Shown: positions 26,181 through 35,278, counted from the first letter of the stretch. The stretch: 64,000 bases of DNA from JAOPZW01 sp963835295 (GCA_963835295.1 CAWIEX010000014.1:310001-374000), one strand, 5' to 3'. A program made the numbers and translations. Notes: generated by a model from the sequence alone, not told the origin.

Positions 26181-27553
26181 GCGAGCCGCTGGTGGCACCG
26201 CAGAGCGAGGACGAGGTCCGCAAGCTCGCCCGCGACGGCGAGATCGAGTTCCTCTTCGCGCAGTTCGTCGACATGCACGGCAAGCCCAACGCGAAGCTCG
26301 TGCCGGCCCACCATCTCGACGACCTGCTCTCCGACGGGGCGGGCTTCGCGGGCTTCGCGGCCGGCGACATCGGCCAGGGCCCGCACGACCCCGACCTCGT
26401 CGCCATGCCCGACGTGCGCAGCTACACGCCGCTGCCCTGGAAGCCGGGCGTGGCGCGCTTCGCGTGCGACGTGACGGTCGAGGGCGAGGAGTGGCCCTAC
26501 TGCCCGCGCACGATCCTGCGCCGCCAGCTCGACCGCGCCGCGGCCCTGGGGTACGAGTTCCGCATCGGCGCCGAGCTCGAGTACTTCCTCGTCCGCCAGC
26601 GCGAGGACGGCTCGATCGAGGTCGCCGACGCGCTCGACACCCTCGAGCAGCCCTGTTACGACATGCGCGGCCTCACGCGCAACCTGGACTTCGTCTCGAC
26701 CGTCTCGCGCAACGTCACGGCCCTCGGCTGGGACAACTACGCGACCGACCACGAGGACGCCAACGGCCAGTTCGAGCAGAACTTCGAGTTCGACGACGCG
26801 CTCGTGACCTGCGACCGCGCGGTCTTCTTCCGCTTCATGGTGGAGGCGCTGGCCCAGGAGCAGGGGCTGATCGCGACCTTCATGCCCAAGCCCTTCGCCC
26901 ACCTCACCGGCAGCGGCTGCCACTTCCACATGAGCCTGTGGAAGGACGGCGAGAACCTCTTCGAGGCCGATCCGTCCGACGACCCGCGCGGCCTGGGGCT
27001 GTCCGAGCTCGCCTACCAGTTCGTCGGCGGGCTGAAGGCCCACGCGAAGGCCTACATCGCGGTGACCGCCCCGACCGTCACCTCGTACAAGCGGCTGGTC
27101 GTCGGCGCGCCGGCCAGCGGCGCGACGTGGGCGCCCGCCTACGTGAGCTACGGCTACAACAACCGGACGCAGATGCTGCGCATCCCGGGCCCCGGTCGCA
27201 TCGAGGACCGGACCGTGGACGGGTCGTGCAACCCCTACCTGGCGGCCACGGTCGTGCTCGCCGCCGGGCTGGACGGGATCGAGCGCGGTCTGGACCCGGG
27301 CGAGCCCAACGCGCTGAACCTCTACGAGACCGACGAGGCGCAGCGCAAGGAGCTCGGCATCGACGTGCTGCCGGCCAACCTGCTCGACGCCACGCGCGAG
27401 CTCGAGCGCTGCGACGTCCTGCGCGCCGCGCTCGGCCGCGGGCGCGACGAGGACTACCTCGACTACTACGTCAGCTGCAAGCGCCGCGAGTGGCAGCAGG
27501 CCCACGAGCAGATCACGCAGTGGGAGCTCGACCGCTACCTGCAGCTGTTCTGA
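26177..27553 (+). CDS. Glutamine-synthetase-like ligase (GlnT / gamma-glutamylmethylamide synthetase type)
   Basis: A 458-residue enzyme of the glutamine synthetase superfamily, which couples ATP hydrolysis to joining glutamate and an amine. Metal/glutamate-binding stretches are present: 'EFRIGAELEYFL', 'DNYATDHEDANGQFEQNF' and 'GSGCHFHMSLWKDG'. The usual 'AANPYL' near the C-terminus is replaced by 'DGSCNPYL', as in the second ligase in this window. Being in an operon with Amt and not with nitrogen-assimilation genes favours gamma-glutamylmethylamide synthesis from methylamine, or another amine. True glutamine synthesis is not excluded. Confidence 0.8.
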   Translation: MSEPLVAPQSEDEVRKLARDGEIEFLFAQFVDMHGKPNAKLVPAHHLDDLLSDGAGFAGFAAGDIGQGPHDPDLVAMPDVRSYTPLPWKPGVARFACDVTVEGEEWPYCPRTILRRQLDRAAALGYEFRIGAELEYFLVRQREDGSIEVADALDTLEQPCYDMRGLTRNLDFVSTVSRNVTALGWDNYATDHEDANGQFEQNFEFDDALVTCDRAVFFRFMVEALAQEQGLIATFMPKPFAHLTGSGCHFHMSLWKDGENLFEADPSDDPRGLGLSELAYQFVGGLKAHAKAYIAVTAPTVTSYKRLVVGAPASGATWAPAYVSYGYNNRTQMLRIPGPGRIEDRTVDGSCNPYLAATVVLAAGLDGIERGLDPGEPNALNLYETDEAQRKELGIDVLPANLLDATRELERCDVLRAALGRGRDEDYLDYYVSCKRREWQQAHEQITQWELDRYLQLF

Positions 27554-27572
27554 CGGGCCTGCCGGAGCGGCC

Positions 27573-28175
27573 CTAGCTGGCGTTTCCCAGCCGCTCGTAG
27601 CGGCCGCCGTGGAAGAGCAGCGGCGTCCCGGGATGCTGGCGCGCGTACTCGACGCGGCCGAGAAAGAGCGAGTGGTCGCCGCCCCAGTAGGAGCGTTCGA
27701 CGCGCGCCACGAAGTGGGCGAGCGCCCCGTCGACCAGCGGCGTCTCGCGCACGACGTCGAAGCGCGGCTCGGTGGCGGCGTCCCCCACGCGCCCGGCGAA
27801 GCGGTCGGACAAGGCGCTCTGGGTCTCGCACAGCACGCTGACGCCGTAGTGGGTGCCCTCGTAGAGCAGGCCGCACATCTTCGTACGCCGGTCGATCGAC
27901 ACGAGGACGAGCGGTGGGTCGAGCGAGACCGACATGAATGCGTTGGCCGTCATGCCGTGCACCTGCTCGCCCTTGAGCGTCGTGATCACGGTGACGCCGG
28001 TCGCGAACATCCCGAGCGTGCGGCGCAGGGCTATGACCGGGTCGTCGCCCTCGTCCAGGAGGTCTGGGCGCTCGACCTCGGCGAGCTCGTCGAAGCGGGT
28101 CTCCCCGAGCCCGTCCGGGCCCGCCCAGCTGAGCGGGAAGTCGAACTCGGCGGGAGGGCGGGCGGCCTCGCTCAT
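27573..28175 (-). CDS. Flavin reductase-like protein (HpaC/split-barrel FMN type)
   Basis: A 200-residue protein whose core ('LRRTLGMFATGVTVITTLKG', 'GMTANAFMSVSLDPPLVLVSI', 'YGVSVLCETQSALSDRFAG') is that of NAD(P)H:flavin reductases partnering two-component flavoprotein monooxygenases. The first ~45 residues are an extra acidic extension. It begins one base after the stop of the DUF1989-GcvT gene, in the same operon as an acyl-CoA-dehydrogenase-fold flavoprotein. I infer that it feeds reduced flavin to that protein or keeps a flavoenzyme reduced. It ends tail to tail with the ligase gene, 19 bases away. Confidence 0.8.
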   Translation of the reverse strand: MSEAARPPAEFDFPLSWAGPDGLGETRFDELAEVERPDLLDEGDDPVIALRRTLGMFATGVTVITTLKGEQVHGMTANAFMSVSLDPPLVLVSIDRRTKMCGLLYEGTHYGVSVLCETQSALSDRFAGRVGDAATEPRFDVVRETPLVDGALAHFVARVERSYWGGDHSLFLGRVEYARQHPGTPLLFHGGRYERLGNAS

Positions 28176-28176
28176 G

Positions 28177-30468
28177 TCATGAGCGCGGGCGCGTCTTGTC
28201 CGGGTCGTAGAACGGGACGCGCACGACCCTCGCCGCGATCCGCTTCTGCAGCCCGTCGAGCTTGCCGACCTCGACGTCGGTGCCGTCATCGGCGTACTGG
28301 ATCGCCATGCGGCACAGCGCGATGTTCTTGCGCAGCGTCGGGCTGCGCGTGGCGCTGGTGACGACGCCCACGCGCCGGCGGCCGACCCAGACCTCGTCGC
28401 CGTGCCGGGCGGTCTCGCTGCCTTCGAGCTCGAGCCCCACGAGCCGGCGCTGGGGATGCGCGGAGCGCTCGACGAGCGCGTCCTTGCCGACGAAGTCGTC
28501 CTCGGTATCGAGCTTGACGGTGAAGCCGATGCCCGCCTCGAAGGGGTCGACCTGGTCGTCGAACTCGTAGCCGGCGAAGACCAGCCCCGCCTCGATGCGG
28601 ATCATGTCGAGCGCCTCGAGGCCCAACGGCTTGAGGCCGTGCGGCTGACCGGCCTCCCAGACCGCGTCCCAGACCGCGGGGCCGTCGTCGGGGTGACAGA
28701 AGACCTCGTATCCGAGCTCACCGGTGTACCCCGTGCGCGAGACCACGACAGGGATGCCCTGGTGGTCGCCGAGGCGTCCGACGACGAAGCGAAACCACTT
28801 GAGCTCGTCGATCGAGGGCTGCGTCTTCGGGGCCCAGACGAGCTTGCGCATGATCGCGCGGCTCTCGGGGCCCTGGACGGCGAGGTTGTGCAGCTGATCG
28901 GTCGAGGGCTTGACGTACGCCTTGAGGCCGAGGCGCTCGGCGAGCTCCTTCAGCCAGATGCCGTCATAGGGGTCGCCGCCGACGAAGCGGAAGTTGTCGT
29001 CGCCCAGGCGGAAGACGGTGGCGTCGTCGATCATGCCGCCGGTCTCGTTGCAGACCGCCGTGTAGACAACGTGGCCGACGGCCAGGCGTCGGGCGTCGCG
29101 GGTGATCGCGTGCTGGATGAGCCGCTCGGCGTCGGCGCCGAGGACCTCCCATTTGCGCAGTGGCGAGAGGTCCATGACGGCGGCCTTCTCGCGGCACGCC
29201 CAGTACTCGGCGATGGCCCCCTCGTTGTTGTAGCAGTGGGGCAGCCAGTACCCGCGGTACTCCACGACGCTCTCGGTCAGCGCGCTCGTTCGCGGATGGA
29301 AGGCCGTCTCCTGGGTCAGCACGGGCTCGGCCTCCGGGGTGACGCGGTGGGCGATCGCCATCGAGAAGCGGTTCTCGGGGGAGTAGACGCGCACGTGGAC
29401 GTCGGTGAGCTCCCAGCCGTTCGCCGGGTCGATGTCGTCCGGGCACGCCGAGGAGGCGCACACCAGATCGGTCATCGAGCGCAGCAGGACGTAGTCGCCG
29501 GGGCGCGACCAGGGCTCGTCGAAGCAGAGGACGTTGCTCGCGTCGAAGACGGTGTTGTAGAAGAAGTTGAGCGCCTCCCATCCCTTGCGCTCGGCGATCC
29601 CGTAGGGCGTGACCTGGCCGTTGAAGTTCTCCGTGCAGCTGATGTGCCCGGGATAGCCCATGTCCTCGTAGTACTTGGGCGTGCAGGCGAGCGCGAAGGT
29701 GTCGTGGCGCCCGACGGTGTCGCGCACGACCTCCACGAGCGGATCCATGTCGACGTCGTAGAACTTGCCCTGCAGGCCCGGGGTCGGGTACGCGTTGCCC
29801 ATCAGCGTTCGCGTCGTCACGCCGTCGAGGCCGCGCTCGATGCCGCGCTCGAGCTTGCCGCGGTGGAAGGCGAGGAAGTCCGAGCACTGCCGGCCCTTGA
29901 CGTCGATGATCTGGATGTACTCGCCCTCGCGCACCTCGTAGGACAACGCACTTGCAGGGTTGATCCGGAAGTCCAGGCGCGGCTCGGCGAGCGGGGGCGG
30001 CAGCTCGAGGTCGACCGCCGGCCGCCCGGCCGCGCGGCGGATCTCGACCACGAGCGCGGAGGCCGGCGGATCGCCGTCGACCAGGCGGCCTCCCGGAGCG
30101 GCCACGATGACCAGCGCGTCGCGCTGGGCGAGGAACGCCTGCGAGGCGCCGGGTGGGCTGTCGGCGCCGAAGAGCCGCAGCGCCTTGGCGTCGTGGGGCC
30201 GCAGGCCGCGCCCGTGCAGTGCGGCCAGGAAGCCGTCGTCCCCGCCCGCGCGCAACACGCTGGCCGGCGCGTCGGCGGTCACACCCAGCGCGCCGGGATC
30301 GTCGCGGCCGTCGGGCGACAGGACGGTCAGCTCGGCCGGCTGCCCGCCGTCGGGATCGATCACCGTGATGCGATCGTCGCCGCGCAGCTCGACAACGGTT
30401 GCCGATCGGGGTCTGACCCACCACGACTCGAAGGTGGGATCGACGGGCCTGAGCGCAGCGACGGCCAT
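28177..30468 (-). CDS. DUF1989 (urea-carboxylase-associated) - aminomethyltransferase (GcvT) fusion
   Basis: A 763-residue protein in three parts. Residues ~1-175 are unassigned. Residues ~180-385 are a DUF1989 domain with its conserved Cys segments ('QIIDVKGRQCSDFLAF', 'GHISCTENFNGQVTPYG'). Residues ~390-763 are a complete GcvT-type tetrahydrofolate-dependent aminomethyltransferase ('KWEVLGADAERLIQHA', 'SRTGYTGELGYEVFCHP'). DUF1989 proteins include carboxyguanidine deiminase subunits; GcvT domains pass a one-carbon unit to tetrahydrofolate. The fusion suggests an enzyme that breaks a C-N bond and captures the released carbon on folate. Co-transcribed with the ACAD-like and flavin reductase genes. 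Confidence 0.75.
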   Translation of the reverse strand: MAVAALRPVDPTFESWWVRPRSATVVELRGDDRITVIDPDGGQPAELTVLSPDGRDDPGALGVTADAPASVLRAGGDDGFLAALHGRGLRPHDAKALRLFGADSPPGASQAFLAQRDALVIVAAPGGRLVDGDPPASALVVEIRRAAGRPAVDLELPPPLAEPRLDFRINPASALSYEVREGEYIQIIDVKGRQCSDFLAFHRGKLERGIERGLDGVTTRTLMGNAYPTPGLQGKFYDVDMDPLVEVVRDTVGRHDTFALACTPKYYEDMGYPGHISCTENFNGQVTPYGIAERKGWEALNFFYNTVFDASNVLCFDEPWSRPGDYVLLRSMTDLVCASSACPDDIDPANGWELTDVHVRVYSPENRFSMAIAHRVTPEAEPVLTQETAFHPRTSALTESVVEYRGYWLPHCYNNEGAIAEYWACREKAAVMDLSPLRKWEVLGADAERLIQHAITRDARRLAVGHVVYTAVCNETGGMIDDATVFRLGDDNFRFVGGDPYDGIWLKELAERLGLKAYVKPSTDQLHNLAVQGPESRAIMRKLVWAPKTQPSIDELKWFRFVVGRLGDHQGIPVVVSRTGYTGELGYEVFCHPDDGPAVWDAVWEAGQPHGLKPLGLEALDMIRIEAGLVFAGYEFDDQVDPFEAGIGFTVKLDTEDDFVGKDALVERSAHPQRRLVGLELEGSETARHGDEVWVGRRRVGVVTSATRSPTLRKNIALCRMAIQYADDGTDVEVGKLDGLQKRIAARVVRVPFYDPDKTRPRS

Positions 30469-30479
30469 GGCCAGCCACC

Positions 30480-31883
30480 CTAAGCCTTGGCGGCCGGCTC
30501 TTTCGCCTCGTCCTTGTCGGCCTGCTCTGAGAGCTGCTTGGCCAGCTCGCGCTTGCCGGTCGCGTCGAGCTTCTTGATCTCGTTCTCGACTACGCGGCGG
30601 TTGTAGGTCTGGTTCCAGTAGTCGAGCGCGTCGAAGCCGAGCAGCACCGCCTTGCCGACGAACTGGCGCAGGACCTCGTTCGTCGGGCCCATGACCCAGC
30701 CGGCCTTGGCATCGCGCAGGTAGCGCTCGAGCTCCATGTCGCGCTTGTAGCCCGAGCCGCCACAGGCGTGGAGCATCTTGTCCACGACGTGGGCGACGTT
30801 CTTGGCGGCCTCGAACTTGATCTGCCACGCCCAGTGCAGATAGTCGGCGCGGGCGGTCTCGCCGGGCTGCAGGATCCGGCGGTTGTCGTCGGTGGCGCGG
30901 TCCATCGCCTGCGCGACCGAGAGCACGAAGACCCGCGAGGCGTTCGTGTCCATCACCGCCTCGCCGACGTAGTCCTGGATCGTCGGGTAGTCGGCCACGC
31001 GCATGCCGACGTCGACGTGGCGCTTGCGCGTCGTGTGGCGCTTGGCGATGTCGATCGCGCCCATCGCGATGCCGTTCCACACCGACGAGGAGCCGATGAG
31101 GAACCAGGGGTCGACCGCCTCGTCGTTGGACGCCGCGCCGTCGCCGATCGGCCCGACGATCTGCTCGGCGGGGACCTCGATGTTGTCGATCTCGATCGGG
31201 CCCGACTGGTTGCCGCGCAGGCCGAGCGCGTCCCACAGCGACGGTTGGGACTTGACGTGCTCGCCGTCGATGACCCAGACCGAAAGGTCGTCGTAGCCCT
31301 TGAAGTCGGGGCTCGTCGTCTGGATGACGTAGAAGTCGGCGAAGCCGCCCGATGTCGTCCACGACGCCTTCTTGCGCACCTTGAAGCCGCCGTTGGAGCG
31401 CTCGGCGCCCGACGAGAACGGGTACCAGAAGTGCGAGCCGGTCTCCGGGTCGGAGTAGGAGAGGGTGCCGATCTTGCAGTCGTTGAGCGGCCGGATGTAC
31501 TTGTCGATCAGCTCGGGCGTGGGGCGCAGCATGAGCGTCGCGACGGCGCCGGTGTGCATGACGTAGCACATGGCCGTGGACGCGCAGCCGTAGCGGGCGA
31601 GCGTCTCGCAGGTCATGCAGAAGGCGACGTGATTCTCGCCCAGCCCGCCGTATTCCTCGGGCACGATGAGGGACAGGAAGCCGTTCTCCGCGAGGATCTC
31701 GAAGTTGCGCCGCGGGAACAGCAGCTCGTCGTCCGAGCGCTTGGCGTTGGCCCGCATCTCCTGCTCGCAGAGCCCGATCAGCTTCTCGCGCAGCTCCTGC
31801 TGGCGCTCGGTCAGGACCCAGTCGGGGTCCCAGTCGTAGCCGAGGCCCCAGAAGGGCTCGTCTCCCCACGCCTTGTCCGCCAT
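30480..31883 (-). CDS. Acyl-CoA-dehydrogenase-fold flavoprotein
   Basis: A 467-residue cytosolic flavoprotein. The N-terminal helical domain ('RNFEILAENGFLSLIVPEEYGGLGE'-type, residues ~58-82), the central beta domain ('TLSYSDPETGSHFWYPF') and the C-terminal helices ('MLHACGGSGYKRDMELERYLRDAK') are standard for the family. I start it at 31883, directly behind GAGGAGAGG, instead of at 31919. Because it sits with a flavin reductase and a C1-transfer fusion and with no fatty-acid genes, oxidation or N-oxygenation of an amine seems likelier than fatty acyl-CoA oxidation. That is inference only. First gene of its operon, divergent from the permease. Confidence 0.8.
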   Translation of the reverse strand: MADKAWGDEPFWGLGYDWDPDWVLTERQQELREKLIGLCEQEMRANAKRSDDELLFPRRNFEILAENGFLSLIVPEEYGGLGENHVAFCMTCETLARYGCASTAMCYVMHTGAVATLMLRPTPELIDKYIRPLNDCKIGTLSYSDPETGSHFWYPFSSGAERSNGGFKVRKKASWTTSGGFADFYVIQTTSPDFKGYDDLSVWVIDGEHVKSQPSLWDALGLRGNQSGPIEIDNIEVPAEQIVGPIGDGAASNDEAVDPWFLIGSSSVWNGIAMGAIDIAKRHTTRKRHVDVGMRVADYPTIQDYVGEAVMDTNASRVFVLSVAQAMDRATDDNRRILQPGETARADYLHWAWQIKFEAAKNVAHVVDKMLHACGGSGYKRDMELERYLRDAKAGWVMGPTNEVLRQFVGKAVLLGFDALDYWNQTYNRRVVENEIKKLDATGKRELAKQLSEQADKDEAKEPAAKA

Positions 31884-31913
31884 CGCCTCTCCTCGGTCGG
31901 AGGATCGATCCTC

Positions 31914-31927
31914 GTACAAACTTGTAC
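31914..31927. promoter_or_regulatory. Palindromic operator candidate 1 (GTACAA-AC-TTGTAC)
   Basis: Inverted repeat 31 bases upstream of the ACAD-like start codon, with half-site GTACAA. A related palindrome lies at 32040-32053 before the divergent permease. Such GT...AC palindromes are typical of GntR-family binding sites, and a GntR gene is found at 41732-42553. The link is inferred. Confidence 0.5.
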
Positions 31928-32039
31928 AGAGGGGACTTCTATCGCGCCGGCTCGCGCCTGTCCACCGCGGGGGCCTGGGAATCGCGACCCCGCCGTTGAC
32001 GACGTCCGAGCGGAGTGGTAGAAGATCGCCGGCTGACCT

Positions 32040-32053
32040 GTACCAATTGGTAC
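32040..32053. promoter_or_regulatory. Palindromic operator candidate 2 (GTACCAATTGGTAC)
   Basis: A perfect 14-base palindrome 46 bases upstream of the permease start. It shares the GTAC-n-AA half-site with candidate 1, and together they bracket the divergent promoter region. Confidence 0.5.
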
Positions 32054-32098
32054 GAGGCCTGCTTTTTGGGGGACCGCCCGCTTCGAGAGGGAGGGCCG

Positions 32099-33592
32099 AT
32101 GGCCCACGCCGAGGTAGAGGAGAGACAGCTTCTCAAGGCCATGACGTGGTGGGACGGCTTCGTCGTCGCACTCGCCAACCCTGGCTTCCTCATCGCCGCC
32201 CTCGGCGCCTCGATCGGGGTGCTCGGGACGACCGGCGCCTTCGTGCTGTGGACGATCTCGGTGCTGCTCGGGGCGCTGCAGAACAACATCTATGCCGAGC
32301 TGGCCGCGATGTTCTCGGAGAAGCCCGGCGGGATCGCGCTCTACGCGCACGAGGCGTGGCGCAAGTACCTGTCGTTCGTGGGCCCGATCGCCACCTTCGG
32401 CTACTGGTTCGCGTGGTCGAGCGTCCTGGCGGTCAACGGGCTGGTCGTCGGCACGCTGGTCCAGGCGCAGTTCTTCTCGGACACCACCTGGGCGCACAGC
32501 GGCGGCGGCTTCGACCTCAACCTGGCGATCCTCATCGGCATGATCGCGATCGGCCTGGTCTGGGTGTTCAACGTCCTCGGCGTGCGTCCCGCGGTGTGGT
32601 TCGGCTACGTCACGGGCGCGGCGCTGGTGCTCCCGGCGGCGGTGCTGATGTTCCTGCCCTACGTGACCGGCGACTGGTCGAGCGACAACATGACCTGGCA
32701 GATCGGCACCGGCGGAGGCCTCGGGCTGGCGCTGACCTGGCTGTACTTCATGGGCTGGTCGTCCTACGGCTTCGAGACCGTGGCGGCCTTCGCACCCGAG
32801 TACCACTCGGCGGAGACGGACACCCCCAAGGCGCTGCGCGCCTCGGCCGCCTTCTCGGTGGTCGTCTACGCCCTCCTGCCGCTCGGCCTGGGCGGCACGC
32901 TCGGCACGAAGGCGATCGCGGACGACCCGACGTTCATCGCCTTCTACAAGGACGCGTTCGACGCCATCGTGGGCAACGCGCTGGGCACGGTGATGATCCT
33001 GTGCCTGATCGCCGGGCTGCTGCTGTCCATGAACACGGCGACGATGGACGGCTCGCGGGCCCTGTACGGCATCTCCAAGGACGGCATGACCATCAAGGAG
33101 CTCGGCGTCCTCAACAAGAACAGCGTCCCGGCCAGGGCGATGACGCTCGACGCGCTCCTCAACCTCTTCCTCATCACCTACTTCGCGGGCGCGATCGAGA
33201 TCATCGCCGCCGGCAACCTCGGCTACCTGCTCGCGCACGTGTTCGCGCTCAGCGGCTTCCTGCTGCTGCGCAAGGACCGTCCCAACTGGCCGAGGCCGAT
33301 CAGGCTCCCGGCGATCTGGGTGCCGATCGCCGGCGCCCTCGTCGTGATCAACCTGGTGTTCATCGCCGTGGGCGGCTTCATCTACTCCGGTGGCTTCCTG
33401 GGCATCGACACGCAATACGGGTACGGCTGGGACAAGACGCGCGTGGGGATCATCGTCCTCATCGCCTCGCTGCTGCTGTACGTGTATCGCCACGTGGTCC
33501 AGGACCGCACGGGGATCCGGCTGCGCGAGGAGACCCCCACCATGCCGCCGGAGAAGGTCGTCGCGCCGCCGGCACCCGCGCCGGTGGCCTAG
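32099..33592 (+). CDS. APC-superfamily amino acid/amine permease
   Basis: A 497-residue membrane protein with about 12 helices. The first-helix region 'VVALANPGFLIAALGASIGVLG' (residues ~24-45) and 'FMGWSSYGFETVAAFAPEY' are typical of APC transporters, as is 'LLLSMNTATMDGSRALYGISKDG'. The start at 32099 follows GAGAGGGAGG; an upstream start at 32015 would overlap the operator region. Being divergent from the amine-oxidation-like operon, and probably sharing its control, it likely imports that operon's substrate. Substrate unknown. Confidence 0.85.
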   Translation: MAHAEVEERQLLKAMTWWDGFVVALANPGFLIAALGASIGVLGTTGAFVLWTISVLLGALQNNIYAELAAMFSEKPGGIALYAHEAWRKYLSFVGPIATFGYWFAWSSVLAVNGLVVGTLVQAQFFSDTTWAHSGGGFDLNLAILIGMIAIGLVWVFNVLGVRPAVWFGYVTGAALVLPAAVLMFLPYVTGDWSSDNMTWQIGTGGGLGLALTWLYFMGWSSYGFETVAAFAPEYHSAETDTPKALRASAAFSVVVYALLPLGLGGTLGTKAIADDPTFIAFYKDAFDAIVGNALGTVMILCLIAGLLLSMNTATMDGSRALYGISKDGMTIKELGVLNKNSVPARAMTLDALLNLFLITYFAGAIEIIAAGNLGYLLAHVFALSGFLLLRKDRPNWPRPIRLPAIWVPIAGALVVINLVFIAVGGFIYSGGFLGIDTQYGYGWDKTRVGIIVLIASLLLYVYRHVVQDRTGIRLREETPTMPPEKVVAPPAPAPVA

Positions 33593-33600
33593 CGCGATCG

Positions 33601-34029
33601 TCACTCGGGTCGCAGGGACCAGCGCGGCAGCTCGGCGATCGCGCGCCGGTAGCGCTTGCGATGCGCCGGGCGAAGGAAGGTGAACCAGGTCATCATCGCC
33701 AGCGGCAGCAGGATGAAGACCGAGAAGAGGTTGCCGGTGAGCGTGAAGAACGCGGCGGCGGCCGCGACCACGAGGCCGAAGACCACGGGCAGGACGCGGA
33801 AGCGCAACTGGGTGCGGCGGATGACCTCGTAGTCCTCGGCGGGGATCTGGCGCGTGTTCCAGCGCCTGGCGCAGCGCTCGCACTCCCACGCCTCGCCGTA
33901 GCGCAGGTCGCGCTTCTCGCCGCACTCGCAGGTGACGGCGATCGGCGGGCCGCGCAGGATCCAGCCGGGCTCCTCGTGGCCGAGGCGCTCGCGCTCGCGG
34001 CGCGCGCGCTGGCGCGGCCTCAGGTCCAC
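33601..34029 (-). CDS. Zinc-ribbon membrane protein of unknown function
   Basis: A 142-residue protein with a treble-clef-like Cys set ('CECGEKRDLRYGEAWECERC') followed by two helices ('VLPVVFGLVVAAAAAFF', 'FSVFILLPLAMMTWFTFL') and a basic tail. Its first bases overlap the end of the upstream flavoprotein gene by ten, so it is the last gene of the long amine-catabolism run. No function is assigned. Confidence 0.65.
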   Translation of the reverse strand: MDLRPRQRARRERERLGHEEPGWILRGPPIAVTCECGEKRDLRYGEAWECERCARRWNTRQIPAEDYEVIRRTQLRFRVLPVVFGLVVAAAAAFFTLTGNLFSVFILLPLAMMTWFTFLRPAHRKRYRRAIAELPRWSLRPE

Positions 34030-35273
34030 GGGTACGGGCCCATGGACGCCGCGTGCGTCGCGCCCTGCGCGAAGCGCTCGAGGCGGAAGGCGTCAAGGCG
34101 CGGCTCTCCGTCGAGCACGTCGTCGGCTGCCAGCCGGCCGATGGCCAGCGTCTTGAAGCCGTGGCCCGAGTCGACGATCGCGTAGACGTTCGGGAGGACC
34201 CAGTCGCACACGGGGTAATTGTCGGGCGTGTGGGGGACGATGCCGCCGCCCGGGGTGGACCGCCACTCGCCGGCGCGGCCGCGGAACCGGCGCAGCGCCG
34301 CGGCCAGGCCGGAGACGAAGAACTCGGCGAACTCCGGCTCGGCCACGTGCGCGGGGTTGTCGAACCCGTACGGGTCGAGCTCGGGATCGGCCAGCAGGAT
34401 CGGCAGCCCGCCGCCGGTGATGGCCTCGCGGCCCATGCGGAAGTAGATCCCCCAGGCCCCGGGCACCATGACGCGGCCGTCGCGGTCGGACCGCAGCGGT
34501 TCGCTCTGGTCGAGGTGCACGACCGGCGCGTCGGGGCCCGCCGGGCCGAGTCCGACGCCGCCCAGGGCGAACTCGCCCTCCTGCGCCTTCCAATACGACA
34601 CCAGCGGCCACGGCTCGCCGGCCACCTCGACGTCGGGTGCCAGCCCGAGCATGCTCCACACACCGGCGATCCACGGCCCCGGCGCGATGACGACCGTCTC
34701 GCACTCCAACCGGCCCTCGCTGGTCGCGATCGCCTCGACGCCGCTCTCGCCGAGATCGAAGCCGATGACCTCCACGCCCTCGCGGATCTCCGCGCCGGCG
34801 CCGCGCGCCTGCTCGGCGAGGTGGCGTGCGGTCTGCATCGCGTCGGCCCAGCCGCCGCGGCGCTCGTGCAGGATCGCCTCCACCGGCGCATCCCAGTCCG
34901 GCCAGGTCCAGGTCAGGTACTCGCGACAGGGCTCCGCGCCGACCACGAGCTCCGACGCGTAGCCCACCCGCTCGTGCTGCTCGCGGATGGCCACCAAGTC
35001 GTCGACCTGCTGCTCCGGGACCGCCGCCAGGTAGCCGACCTGACGGAAGCCGTAGGCCTCGGGCGCGGACTCGAAGATCTCGACCGACATCCGGACGAGA
35101 TCGGCGATCGCCTCGGCGCGGTAGAAGTTGCGCACGATCCCGCCGGCGCTGCCGGTCGCTCCGCCGCCGACGCGCCCCTTGTCGAGCACGACCACGTCGG
35201 CGCCGCGCTCGGCGAGGCGCGAGGCGGCCGACAGCCCGTTGACTCCGGCGCCGACCACGACGTGCGAGGGCAT
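34020..35273 (-). CDS. DAO-family FAD-dependent amine oxidoreductase, copy 2
   Basis: A 417-residue flavoprotein of the D-amino-acid oxidase/sarcosine oxidase fold. The FAD-binding Rossmann motif opens the protein ('HVVVGAGVNGLSAASRLAE'), and the C-terminal flavin loop ends 'YAIVDSGHGFKTLAIG'. The tail 'MGPYPWT' mirrors 'NSPYPWS' in the gene just upstream, so the two are tandem paralogues. Family members oxidise secondary or tertiary amines, typically releasing formaldehyde or an imine. No SoxB-type His for covalent FMN is seen. Start chosen at the ATG immediately before the Rossmann strand. Confidence 0.8.
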   Translation of the reverse strand: MPSHVVVGAGVNGLSAASRLAERGADVVVLDKGRVGGGATGSAGGIVRNFYRAEAIADLVRMSVEIFESAPEAYGFRQVGYLAAVPEQQVDDLVAIREQHERVGYASELVVGAEPCREYLTWTWPDWDAPVEAILHERRGGWADAMQTARHLAEQARGAGAEIREGVEVIGFDLGESGVEAIATSEGRLECETVVIAPGPWIAGVWSMLGLAPDVEVAGEPWPLVSYWKAQEGEFALGGVGLGPAGPDAPVVHLDQSEPLRSDRDGRVMVPGAWGIYFRMGREAITGGGLPILLADPELDPYGFDNPAHVAEPEFAEFFVSGLAAALRRFRGRAGEWRSTPGGGIVPHTPDNYPVCDWVLPNVYAIVDSGHGFKTLAIGRLAADDVLDGEPRLDAFRLERFAQGATHAASMGPYPWT

Positions 35274-35278
35274 CGGGC

